The notes under the pieces were generated by a model, which saw nothing but the letters and a program-made list of their open reading frames with translations, was not told the origin of the DNA and did no database searches. A program made the translations under genes and the position numbers. DNA of 64,000 bases, taken from Cellvibrio sp. OA-2007. Its GTDB lineage: Bacteria > Pseudomonadota > Gammaproteobacteria > Pseudomonadales > Cellvibrionaceae. Of the stretch, positions 25,463 through 34,362 are shown piece by piece (position 1 is the first letter of the stretch; every line of letters starts with the position of its first letter). The DNA lies in the NCBI RefSeq assembly GCF_000953825.1, contig NZ_BBUL01000086.1, positions 62,001 through 126,000 of the forward strand, written 5' to 3'.

Positions 25463-28072
25463 TTATTCGGTCGCTGGCGGAGCGTAATACTTTAAGCCCC
25501 CCTTACCATTCACGATGTCTTCGCCGCGCTCAGTTAATGCGGTTGCATCGCCAACAGATTTAGTTAAATCCAAGTCTGCTTTTTCTGAACTGTTGCCATA
25601 CCATGACCAAGCCAACCAATTAAAGCCCGCGCTACGCAAATCGGCTCTACCCTTACCTAATAAATCTTCAGGGAGAATTACGCCCTCAGTAATATCTACG
25701 GTTAAATCATTGAAATGGCGTGCATAGAAGAAATCTACCTGGCCAAATATCACTTCTTCTTTTTCCACCGGCACCAATCCTTCAAAGATAAGGTCGTCTA
25801 CTTTAATTGGATCAGTTTTGGACATTGCAGGGCCAGTGACTGAGCCATCCAAGCTGGTTGCAAACGAGAAGCCCATATGCTTTGGCAAGCCATCGCGATT
25901 AAACGCAGCGGGGAATGCAACTTTCACCGCAATATCATTCCACTCACCGATTTTTAATTGGTCGTAAGTCATGTTGATCACATCAAAATGATTCGACCAA
26001 TTCGAATCCTGCAAATAGAACTGCACGGTCAAGGATGTAACACCTTGATAATAAGTAGGTATGAACAAGCGCGTTTTAAAGGTGAAGGGGTCGTTGAAAT
26101 TCAGGCCTTCAATTTTTGCGGGATTTTGATGCTGCACATCGATGCGGTCAGCAAAATCTTTTGCGGTGATATTTAAGGTGCCACCACTCGCCTCTACGAT
26201 GGCAGAATCACCCCAACTGAAAGCCACCCAATTATCGGCATCAACTTCGAACGTACCATGGTAAATAGTGCCCAACTCAAACGCATTGTTTTCAGCCACG
26301 CCGCTGATCACTAAATCTTTGATCACCACCGCGCCGTAGAAATTAGGATTGGCGGTGCCGTCACCCACCCCCAAGTTTCCAATCTGAATTCCCAGCGAAC
26401 TTAAGCCTGCTCCTTTTGCACCAAAGTCAGCAGTCAAAATCATTTCATTCCAGGCACCGTAGGTAATATTGCCTAAGTCTGACGAGGTCAGCCACTCACC
26501 CTCACTGTTAAAAAATTTGCCGTATGCCCATGAACCCTGGTAGCCAGCAGGGAAATAAATATTGGCTTTGATTTGAATCGGCTTGGTGAAATCTACGCCG
26601 GTAATACCTTTATAGATGGCCACAACCTGATCCTTACCTTGCGCACGTGTTAAGCCAACACCTTCACCCGCGACCTGAGCAACCAAGGTACCTTCCCATG
26701 CCGTTTCCCAACCAGTGATCGCATTTTCAAAATTCGCATTCAGTAATTCTTTTGCACCACTGCCCTCAACGATTTTGAAATTATCAAATTTGATATCGCC
26801 GACAACTTCCGGGACTTTGCCGTTGGATACCAACTCCAACCCGACTTTGGTTACCCGCTTCATATTAAAGTTGTCACTTGCCCAACCAAATGAACCCTTG
26901 TTTTTTACGGCAACCTTGATGGTATTCCACGCATCCGGCGTTTGCTGCCACACACCATTCCAACCCAGATTGGCATACTCGCCATTTTCATCGCGCAGGT
27001 ACATTTGAAAGCCCATGTTGCCGTCGTTGACATAAGCTTTATCAAACAGCACATCAAAACTTATGTCGGTACCAGTCACATCTATGGGTTCATCCAAAGG
27101 CACTGTGTAGCCCACTTTATCGTTTGCACTCTTCCAGGGAACAGCGACTGCAAGCGCATAATCACCGGCAGCTTTTTCGATAATCTCTTTATGCTTGACC
27201 GGTTTGTCGCCCACACCCGAACCACCAAATTCGCTCATAATGAACGGCATTTTTTGCGAGCGCAGCACCGCCAAGGCAGTATCGATTTTGGCGTTGCTGT
27301 TCCAATATGAGCCGTAGCCATGCACCGAGAGCACCAAGTTTTTCTCGCTGTCAGCCGCCAACAATTCCTTACCGCGATCAGCCGCAAACGCGTAATAATC
27401 CGCACCACAAGGCGCATCGATTACCAAAGGCAGTTGAAAACCTGCTTTACGAAAAGCGCGGATCGCTGTTTTGTAATTGTCGATGTAAGTTTTGTAGCCG
27501 GTGGAGTTGCCGTTAAACACGTCTTTCGGCCCCCAACCGCTGGCGATATTAATCATCAAATTATTTTGATAGCGATCTTGATGGATGATCGGCAAAAAGG
27601 TTTTTAACCAGGTTGTTTTTACCGCAGTTGAAAACAGACTTTCGTCATCAGTACAAGCGAGCGCTGTATCCGCGAGGCTCAAGATAACAAACAGCTTGTT
27701 AGTAATGGCCGCATTGAGTGCCGCCTCTAAATTGGATGGCACAGTGGTCGAATTAACCGTGATGCGGACAATATTGGAGCCGGTTTCGCTGATTGCTTTA
27801 ATGCCATCAAAACGCCCGAGCGGATCCTCCGCATATTGCAAGTTGATGCCGTGAAAGCTGGCGGGCTTCCCTTGAAAAAGAATATCTTCACCGCTTGCGC
27901 GCAATACAGGCAAACCTGCAGTTGGGCGCTGGGGATTGGGATCTTCCGTTACCACTTCCGGTATCAGTTTATGATCTTCCGCATCGGAGGAGCCCAACAT
28001 GCTGCCGCCACCGCAGCCGTACAATAATCCTGCGCTGGTCATGAGCGCGATTAACGTCATCTTATTTTTCAT
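25463..28072 (-). CDS. GH5-like lipoprotein with CBM-like modules, acid/base Glu not found
   Basis: An 869-residue lipoprotein (LLYGC, Cys20). Residues 55-315 follow a GH5 (beta-mannanase-like) barrel: GINLQY, NIVRITVN (Arg), PLVIDAPCGADYY, LSVHGYGSYW (251-258) and the nucleophile strand IMSEFGGSG (E281). Where GH5 enzymes carry the acid/base in INI-x-NE, this protein reads INIASGWGP (174-182), with Ser-Gly replacing Asn-Glu. After E281 come about three beta-sandwich modules (about 320-780; DIKFDNFKIV, VVIKDLVISG, KVDDLIFEG edges). The last barrel-like strand, NWLAWSWYGN (818-827) with its tail, appears only at the end. It is encoded 62 bases downstream of a TonB receptor gene. It may bind rather than cut glycan. 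The leader has an AATAATAG stretch 5' of the GGAG site. Confidence 0.78.
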   Translation of the reverse strand: MKNKMTLIALMTSAGLLYGCGGGSMLGSSDAEDHKLIPEVVTEDPNPQRPTAGLPVLRASGEDILFQGKPASFHGINLQYAEDPLGRFDGIKAISETGSNIVRITVNSTTVPSNLEAALNAAITNKLFVILSLADTALACTDDESLFSTAVKTTWLKTFLPIIHQDRYQNNLMINIASGWGPKDVFNGNSTGYKTYIDNYKTAIRAFRKAGFQLPLVIDAPCGADYYAFAADRGKELLAADSEKNLVLSVHGYGSYWNSNAKIDTALAVLRSQKMPFIMSEFGGSGVGDKPVKHKEIIEKAAGDYALAVAVPWKSANDKVGYTVPLDEPIDVTGTDISFDVLFDKAYVNDGNMGFQMYLRDENGEYANLGWNGVWQQTPDAWNTIKVAVKNKGSFGWASDNFNMKRVTKVGLELVSNGKVPEVVGDIKFDNFKIVEGSGAKELLNANFENAITGWETAWEGTLVAQVAGEGVGLTRAQGKDQVVAIYKGITGVDFTKPIQIKANIYFPAGYQGSWAYGKFFNSEGEWLTSSDLGNITYGAWNEMILTADFGAKGAGLSSLGIQIGNLGVGDGTANPNFYGAVVIKDLVISGVAENNAFELGTIYHGTFEVDADNWVAFSWGDSAIVEASGGTLNITAKDFADRIDVQHQNPAKIEGLNFNDPFTFKTRLFIPTYYQGVTSLTVQFYLQDSNWSNHFDVINMTYDQLKIGEWNDIAVKVAFPAAFNRDGLPKHMGFSFATSLDGSVTGPAMSKTDPIKVDDLIFEGLVPVEKEEVIFGQVDFFYARHFNDLTVDITEGVILPEDLLGKGRADLRSAGFNWLAWSWYGNSSEKADLDLTKSVGDATALTERGEDIVNGKGGLKYYAPPATE

Positions 28073-28102
28073 TTCAAACTCCAGAATTCTATTATTCGTT
28101 AT

Positions 28103-28119
28103 GCGCCGCCATGCGGCGC
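28103..28119 (-). terminator. Intercistronic hairpin between TonB receptor and GH5-like gene
   Basis: A perfect GCGCCGC-CAT-GCGGCGC stem-loop in the 62-base gap, without a T-tract. It probably lowers or stabilises part of the dicistronic message rather than fully terminating. Confidence 0.5.
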
Positions 28120-28134
28120 TTATCGCTCATGAAC

Positions 28135-31100
28135 TTAGAAAGAAACATTTACACCGGCGGTGTAACGCGCTTCTTGCACCCACAGGGACTGGAACTGATC
28201 CTCAAACTGGGCATAGCTTTTTCTGCTCTCCTCAGTGAGGTTGGTGCCATTGAGGAAGAAGCTCCAGTTATCGTTCAGCCAATAACTAATGGACAAATCC
28301 AAATAACCCACCGGCTCAACCCAATTCGCCATTTGCATCACCGCCACATTGGTTGTTACCCCCGTGCGTTTGGAGAACTCGGCACTGCGGTAGTTGTAGG
28401 CCAAACGAACGTTCAGTCCGTCTTTGTCATACCAGAGAATCAGGTTGGTTTGATTTTCAGAGTTGGACGGCAGTGGCAGCTTGTTGCCCAAGATGTCCAC
28501 TTCGCTGGTCTCGCTGTGCGAATAGGTGTAGTTAAATTCGATACCGGTGGCACTCAGATATTCGCCCGGCAAGAAAGTAAACGGCTGTTTGTAGCCAAAT
28601 TCGATACCATAAAGATCCGATGCACCCACATTGCGGGTGGTGTAGATATTGGCTTGGCGGCCGCGATCGATACCGTCCATATCCAGAAAGTGGCGCGCCT
28701 CTTGATAATCCTCTACTGCGGTATCCACCTGAATCAAAAACATCCCCAGCCCGAGAATGGCATTCTCATCAAAGTACCACTCGGCCGATGCGTTATAGAC
28801 GGTAGACATCCAGGGTTTGATATCAGGATTCCCCTTATCCTCACCGCCACCAATACAACCCACAGTATCCTGACGCTGCTGGCCATTTGATGGATCAAGC
28901 ACCATCACTGGATTGCCGTTTTCATCGGTTTTATTACATTGGCCGTACCAGAGCGCCATACTTGAACCCACCTGCTCCAAGTCGTTACGGGTCATGGTTT
29001 TGGCTACACCAAAACGCGCGATCACATCATCGCTAGGGAACAGGTTCAGGTTGAATGAGGGCAAGACTTCGGTATTACTATTTTTGTAATTTTCAGTCTC
29101 GTAGACATAGGCGATTTTTTGCCAGTCGTCATAGCCGATGGAGTTAAAGGAATCGAGCACGTCTGGCACGACACTCTTGTCCACTGAGCGCTCGGTTTTT
29201 ACCGCTTGCAAACCAAGGTTACCGCGGTAAGGAATACCAAACAGACCGGTGCTTTCGTTGCCAAAATTAAGCTGGACATAGGTGTTGGTTGATGTCTCTT
29301 CCACGCCGTAGGTATAACCCGGGTCGTTAACGGTACGGGTACCGGGGTAAAGGCGATTCATAAACTCGTAGGGGTTATCCCATTGCGAGGGATTGAGCGA
29401 GGCAACACCCTGCTCGAAACCTTTGATCGGGCCAAAGTCGCTGAACGCCATGGTATCTGCTGCACTGAAACCATTGTCCTGCAAACCGCCAATATCAATC
29501 AGGCTGGAATTGGTTTCGGCGAAGTTAAACTTCAACCAGTTGGGATACTTCTGCCAAATCAGGTTGCCCGGCAGCAGTTTGTAGCGCTTGTCCACCGGCA
29601 CTCGGGAGTCTTCCCAGTCGGTGTAACGACCGGTTGGGGTAACGTAGAAAAACTTATTGTGATCCGCCTCGCGCACTGAGTGACGCACACCGCCTTCAAT
29701 CGATTCGATAAAGTCGCCATCCAGATTGAACTTCACATCCGCACGCACCACATTGAGCTCCGCTTCCGTATTAGCGCCCTCAGCAAAACCCTGGTACTGC
29801 TTAAGCAAGTCAGAACTGGAGAGATCATCCGGATAGGTAAAAGTTGGATAGTCGCCGGTGTAATCCACGGTCACGCGGAAGCCATCCACCGCATCTTTAC
29901 CACTAATGCCGTCTTCATCGACCCACAACCAGGCGGGAGTACCTTGCTGAAACGCCGCTTTGCGGTACTGCTTTTCCGCCTCGGCATGCAACACCCGCAA
30001 GCTTGCTTCCAGATTCTCGTTATTGGTGTAATTCACCTGGAAGTTAGTGTTAAGAGCAGCCGTTTTTTCGATTTCACTGGTCGAATTGGTTTGAAAATCG
30101 GCTGACCAAATTTCGGCTTTTTGCAGGGAGTGGATATTGACCGTTCGGCTAGTGCCCTCGCTGTCGGTATAAGTAAAAGGATGGCCTTCGCCCACCACAG
30201 TGCCCGCTTGCAATACATCAAAGATCTGTTCACGGTATTTGGCTGATTGACCATTGACTTGGAAAGACTCCGGCGTGTGGCGGCCATTAAAGCCGGCTTT
30301 TACACCGCGATTGTATTTATCCATCTGGGTGTAAAACACATCACCGCGCACCGACCAGTTGTCATTCAAGGTGTACTTGGCCGTGATAGAGCCACCATCG
30401 CGGTCGCGCTCAACAAAGCTGCTGCTAGCGCCAAATTCGTTGGGCACCAAATACCAATCGGTGGTTTCATAGCCCGCGTCAGGATGAGGATTACTCAAAT
30501 CGCCAACCGGCTTGCCACCCTGACTGTCGAGAAAAGCCAAATTATGCTCTTCCCACATGGAGTAGTTAGCCGCGTAAGAGTTAGCCGTATAAAGGTTGGC
30601 CAACACCGCAAAGTTATCGCCGTTGTTAAAACCAAAAACACCGGAAACACTGTAATCCGGGTCGCGCGTGCCCGTAGTCCCGTCATTGTTATACTCTTCA
30701 GTAGAAAGTGAGCCCCAACCGCCCTCTACTCGCGCACGAGCAGTAAGACCTTGATCCAGAGTAGAAGGGTCGAGGGTTTTCAAATCCACCACACCCGAAA
30801 TACCGCCCGCCAGAGTTTTAGCCGATTGCGATTTGTACACATCCACACCGCTGATCATTGAAGCGGGTACGTCTGAATAGTTGGCCTGAATACCCGTGAT
30901 TGACCAAGGGCTGAGAAATTGCTCGCCATTCAGCGTGGTCAATACTTGCGGCATGCCGCGCACGTTCAGGGTGGTACCCTCACCCGCTTCGCGAGTGATC
31001 TGCACACCCGTCACACGCTGCAGGGAGTCCGTGATGGTGGTATCGGGCAGCTTGCCTATATCCTCGGCAACAATCGAATCTACCACTACGGACGAGTTGC

Positions 31101-31284
31101 GTTTGATATCAATCGCCTTGGCCTGCGATGCACGCACGCCTTTAACGAAAACTTCCTCAACCTGCTCATCGCTGGTTGGCGCGGCTGCAGGTTCTTGTGC
31201 ATAAGCCTGCACACCGTAAAGGGCACAGCCTATCGCCAGAACCAACGCTTTTTTTCCGGTAGTGATACCGCTAGGTTTGGTCAT
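28135..31284 (-). CDS. TonB-dependent receptor, TIGR01782 type (first)
   Basis: A 1049-residue outer-membrane receptor. A signal peptide (about 1-27, ending AYA-QE) is followed by a TonB box region (VEEVFVKGVRAS), a plug domain (VVVDSIVAEDIGKLPDTTI, ITDSLQRVTGVQITREAGEG, GGISGVVDLKTL) and a long 22-strand barrel ending in Phe (YTAGVNVSF). The plug signature is that of glycan-related receptors abundant in Xanthomonas, Caulobacter and Cellvibrio. I start at MTKPSGI, preceded by GAGGAAG; a longer frame exists but lacks a signal peptide. GATAACAACAC sits right before that ribosome site, a possible Hfq/Crc motif. The GH5-like partner downstream suggests a mannan-type substrate. Confidence 0.92.
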   Translation of the reverse strand: MTKPSGITTGKKALVLAIGCALYGVQAYAQEPAAAPTSDEQVEEVFVKGVRASQAKAIDIKRNSSVVVDSIVAEDIGKLPDTTITDSLQRVTGVQITREAGEGTTLNVRGMPQVLTTLNGEQFLSPWSITGIQANYSDVPASMISGVDVYKSQSAKTLAGGISGVVDLKTLDPSTLDQGLTARARVEGGWGSLSTEEYNNDGTTGTRDPDYSVSGVFGFNNGDNFAVLANLYTANSYAANYSMWEEHNLAFLDSQGGKPVGDLSNPHPDAGYETTDWYLVPNEFGASSSFVERDRDGGSITAKYTLNDNWSVRGDVFYTQMDKYNRGVKAGFNGRHTPESFQVNGQSAKYREQIFDVLQAGTVVGEGHPFTYTDSEGTSRTVNIHSLQKAEIWSADFQTNSTSEIEKTAALNTNFQVNYTNNENLEASLRVLHAEAEKQYRKAAFQQGTPAWLWVDEDGISGKDAVDGFRVTVDYTGDYPTFTYPDDLSSSDLLKQYQGFAEGANTEAELNVVRADVKFNLDGDFIESIEGGVRHSVREADHNKFFYVTPTGRYTDWEDSRVPVDKRYKLLPGNLIWQKYPNWLKFNFAETNSSLIDIGGLQDNGFSAADTMAFSDFGPIKGFEQGVASLNPSQWDNPYEFMNRLYPGTRTVNDPGYTYGVEETSTNTYVQLNFGNESTGLFGIPYRGNLGLQAVKTERSVDKSVVPDVLDSFNSIGYDDWQKIAYVYETENYKNSNTEVLPSFNLNLFPSDDVIARFGVAKTMTRNDLEQVGSSMALWYGQCNKTDENGNPVMVLDPSNGQQRQDTVGCIGGGEDKGNPDIKPWMSTVYNASAEWYFDENAILGLGMFLIQVDTAVEDYQEARHFLDMDGIDRGRQANIYTTRNVGASDLYGIEFGYKQPFTFLPGEYLSATGIEFNYTYSHSETSEVDILGNKLPLPSNSENQTNLILWYDKDGLNVRLAYNYRSAEFSKRTGVTTNVAVMQMANWVEPVGYLDLSISYWLNDNWSFFLNGTNLTEESRKSYAQFEDQFQSLWVQEARYTAGVNVSF

Positions 31285-31803
31285 CTTGAGCTTCCTCGTG
31301 TTGTTATCTTTTATAAAAATCCAGACATACAGGCGGCAGCAAACGCAAAGAATGCAAAGCATCACAGCCACTGCAAGAGCGGCGAGCCGATGAGATCCTT
31401 TACTAGTTTTGCAGCACTGAAGATTCTTTAATTGCGTAAATTTATTGTAATTGCCGTACTGATATCGCGATTAAATAGTATTAATGGCACTTATTGGAAT
31501 TTATGGAGCTGAGTGATAATGAATCAAAATGTAATCGGTTTCAAGAGGAATTTGTGACCGGTTACATAGAATAATTAATGATAAAACGGAGGGTGAGATG
31601 CGCTAAAAAACCAAAATATAGCCAGAGAAAATTGCTATCAACATGAAATATATAGGAATTTTAGTAATGCCCGACGAAATATTGCAATCAAACAACAAAA
31701 TCATTAGTAAAAAATAAACAGCATATGGAATCAAAATAAAAAAACAAGCATGTAAAAAGATACCGTTTTCACTGTAATCCAGTAACCGAGCTGCCAACGA
31801 TTC
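31285..31803. promoter_or_regulatory. Upstream region of the first TonB receptor with long inverted repeat
   Basis: GTAATCGGT (31531-31539) and ACCGGTTAC (31557-31565) form a nine-base dyad with one mismatch, centred about 265 bases upstream of the receptor start; it could be an operator. The rest is AT-rich. A 72-codon hydrophobic frame on the minus strand (31603-31821) begins inside a terminator and is not called as a gene. Confidence 0.3.
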
Positions 31804-31829
31804 ATAAAAAAACCCGGCCATGCCGGGTT
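31804..31829 (-). terminator. Terminator of the glutathione peroxidase gene
   Basis: Stem AACCCGGC / GCCGGGTT around a CAT loop, with a T-run on the minus strand, about 26 bases beyond the stop. Confidence 0.88.
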
Positions 31830-31854
31830 TTAGGAACGTTGAAATAAAACGACA

Positions 31855-32403
31855 CTAAAGCAATTTTTCAATCGCCTCAGCCAATTTGGGGGAGTCGGGC
31901 TTGGTCATACTGCCGAAGTACTCGGCAACCCGGCCGTCTTTGCCTACCAAGTACTTATTGAAGTTCCATTTTGGCTCTTTGGCTTGCTCCGCCAGCGCCT
32001 TAAACAGCGGATTGGCCTCTTTGCCAGTCACATGGGTTGGCGACAGCATGGTAAATGTCACGCCGTAATTGAGGTAGCAAATTTCTGCTGCCTTTTCCTC
32101 ATCCGCATCTTCTTGCTTGAAGTCATCGCTGGCAAAACCAACCACTACGAGACCTTTGTCTTTGTATTTTTTGTGCAGTGCTTCCAACTCTTTAAACTGT
32201 GAAGTGAACCCACAGTGGCTGGCGGTATTCACCACTAGCACGGTTTTGTTTTCCATCAACTGACAGACATCCACCATATCTTTGGAGTGCAACTTCCGGT
32301 ATTCGCCTTTCATATAGTCCGGGCACGCAGAAGCGGCAGCACTAACTAATCCGACCATAGCCACTCCCAATAACCTAGCCAGAGGGGTAATAAATGATTT
32401 CAC
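31855..32403 (-). CDS. Exported glutathione peroxidase (cysteine type)
   Basis: A 182-residue thiol peroxidase of the GPx family with a signal peptide (VKSFITPLARLLGVAMVGLV to ASA-C). The peroxidatic residue is Cys64 in NTASHCGFTSQF (Cys in place of selenocysteine), and PKWNFNKYLV supplies the conserved Trp and Asn. The start is GTG with GAGGAAC at proper distance; the frame extends 46 codons further upstream, through a hairpin, without family likeness. It probably reduces peroxides in the periplasm. It is transcribed alone. Confidence 0.88.
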   Translation of the reverse strand: MKSFITPLARLLGVAMVGLVSAAASACPDYMKGEYRKLHSKDMVDVCQLMENKTVLVVNTASHCGFTSQFKELEALHKKYKDKGLVVVGFASDDFKQEDADEEKAAEICYLNYGVTFTMLSPTHVTGKEANPLFKALAEQAKEPKWNFNKYLVGKDGRVAEYFGSMTKPDSPKLAEAIEKLL

Positions 32404-32508
32404 AGGTAGTTCCTCAATTAACAAGATAAGTACACCAGTTACGCAGTGTAAGCCTTTTTGGATGAGGGGGAAGGAATCGGCGTTGCAAATTAACGAATCA
32501 TTACCCAA

Positions 32509-32534
32509 TAAAAAAGCCAGAACGGGGTTCTGGC
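32509..32534 (-). terminator. Terminator downstream of the halogenase operon
   Basis: Perfect stem GCCAGAAC / GTTCTGGC with a GGG loop and a T-run on the minus strand. It lies about 280 bases beyond the last halogenase gene. Between them (32535-32811) I see no gene, only two TCGWAC-type motifs (32759-32791) like those upstream of the second TonB receptor. Confidence 0.75.
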
Positions 32535-32811
32535 AAGTCACGGGAAAACACGTTTTGCAAAAGCAAACTACTTTACTATTAACAGAACACAGAAGGTCAA
32601 CAACAAACCGACATTCACAACATGGAATATCATCAAGAGACTGTTTTTTGAAATTGTTAAATCCGTCATGAGTACTGAATCAGCGTTAAGTTTTGCATTG
32701 CAGTGAGCGCAAAACTAACATTGACATATACCGCCAGCAATAACGTTTTTTGGCTTGGATAAAAGTCGTACCTGAATACTAAAGATCGAACTTTTTTAGC
32801 GCAAAGAGGTG

Positions 32812-34362
32812 CTATTCAGATTTTTTTCCGAGCAACTCATTATGGCTTTTAAAGTTCAACCCACAGCGGCGAATAAAATCGGCCAACTGCTGCATTTCTT
32901 GTGATGGTTCCTGTTGGACAATTTTATGATCACTTTTCAGCGGTGGAAAAATGCCGTAACCAGCAAAAAGACAAGCCCATGATTTTGGCTGGTAACTAAC
33001 AACCAAATTATGCATATGCATTTCTTTGGCGAAATCTTTACTGTTTCGCCACAAATACAGTATTTTTTCTAACCTTTCTGACAGGTTGGTATTGGCGGCA
33101 TTATCGCGCCAGTAATTACTATCTATGCGCTGATTAGCTTTGTAGTGGCATACGATATAATCTCTCACCCCATCAAACTTCATATTGATATCGCTGTTAA
33201 AATCGTTTTCAAACTTGTTAGTAAATAAGCCGGCTTCGTAATATTTCATAAAACGTGAAATAGTTTCAAAAGATAAGGCAAGCGCAGTAGCTTCCAACGG
33301 CTCAATAAACCCTTGCGACAAACCTACCGCCACACAATTTTTTTCCCAGTGTTTTTCAACTCGCCCCACTTTCATTTGCAAATGCCTGGCAGCAACGTCA
33401 CTATCAAGCATGCCCAGATGTTGTCTTAGTTCGCTTTCCGCTTGTTCTGGTGAAATATAATCTGCACTGTAAACATAGCCATTCCCATAGCGGTTGGTTA
33501 AGGGAATTTTCCATGCCCAGCCATTCGACAATGCAGTCGCTTTAGTCTCGGGGGGAATTATTTCCGTCATTACGCTCGGCATGACGACGGCCGAATCATT
33601 AAACAAATTTTCTTTAAAGCTTCTATAGTTTGCCTTTAAAGCGCCCTGTAACAGTAAAGATTTAAACCCGGAACAATCAATAAAAAAATCTGCCTCTACC
33701 AGCGAATTATCATCCAATCGCACACAACACAATTCGCCATTGGACCCAGTGATTACCTCGTTCAAGGTGGCAACAATTCGTTTGACTCCGCGACTCACCG
33801 CTTTATCCGCAAGAAACTGACCTAACAAACCAGAATCAAAGTGATAGCCATAAGCGACGCCAAACGGAAAAGTCTCTGCGGCAATAGGGCCAAGATTTTT
33901 TTGGGTGATATAGGTTTCTAAAAAATAGGGATCAGGATGGGCGTTGGCATTCAGCCCCTGCATTCGCGCTTTAATATTATTAAAAAAAACCGGGACCGTA
34001 AAAATATCATCTGTCTGTGCAGGAAAAGGATGGAAGTATGAATCAAACCCGGGAATAGATGACCAGTTTGCAAAGGTTATCCCATTTTTATAAGTAGCAT
34101 TGCAGCGCGGCATCCATTCCGATTCTTCAATCCCTGCCTCATCAAAAAATAACTTCAGATGAGGTGTTGAGCCTTCGCCTACACCAATAGTTCCAATATC
34201 GTGCGACTCCAGTAAAGAAATTTCAACATCAGGCCAACGGGTTACCAATAAATTAGCGGCCATCCACCCGGCTGTTCCACCACCAACAATCAGGATTTTT
34301 TCAGGTTTTTTCGCTTCACTTGTCATATTGATCAATTCACTGTTGGGCACCGGAATTAGCAT
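32812..34362 (-). CDS. Flavin-dependent tryptophan halogenase-like protein (A)
   Basis: A 516-residue protein of the Trp_halogenase family. The FAD motif GGGTAGW is at 27-33, a lysine aligned with the catalytic Lys of PrnA/RebH is K92 in NATYKNGITF, the halogenase motif WxWxIP is WAWKIP (282-287), and the conserved EPLEAT with Glu is at 354-359. All hallmarks of an active halogenase are present; it needs reduced FAD from a partner reductase, none of which is visible nearby. The native substrate is unknown; related enzymes near TonB receptors (BrvH, Xanthomonas enzymes) halogenate indole in vitro. Its ATG overlaps the stop of the cupin gene (TAATG). An internal ATG at codon 13 is an alternative start. 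Confidence 0.88.
   Translation of the reverse strand: MLIPVPNSELINMTSEAKKPEKILIVGGGTAGWMAANLLVTRWPDVEISLLESHDIGTIGVGEGSTPHLKLFFDEAGIEESEWMPRCNATYKNGITFANWSSIPGFDSYFHPFPAQTDDIFTVPVFFNNIKARMQGLNANAHPDPYFLETYITQKNLGPIAAETFPFGVAYGYHFDSGLLGQFLADKAVSRGVKRIVATLNEVITGSNGELCCVRLDDNSLVEADFFIDCSGFKSLLLQGALKANYRSFKENLFNDSAVVMPSVMTEIIPPETKATALSNGWAWKIPLTNRYGNGYVYSADYISPEQAESELRQHLGMLDSDVAARHLQMKVGRVEKHWEKNCVAVGLSQGFIEPLEATALALSFETISRFMKYYEAGLFTNKFENDFNSDINMKFDGVRDYIVCHYKANQRIDSNYWRDNAANTNLSERLEKILYLWRNSKDFAKEMHMHNLVVSYQPKSWACLFAGYGIFPPLKSDHKIVQQEPSQEMQQLADFIRRCGLNFKSHNELLGKKSE

Noticed and set aside
31285-31371. 29-codon N-terminal extension of TonB receptor 1
   Set aside because: It contains a cysteine-rich hydrophobic stretch but no export logic; the internal ATG has GAGGAAG and a clean signal peptide.
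32404-32541. N-terminal extension of glutathione peroxidase by 46 codons
   Set aside because: The extension runs through a terminator hairpin, and the GTG at 32403 has a ribosome site followed by a good signal peptide.
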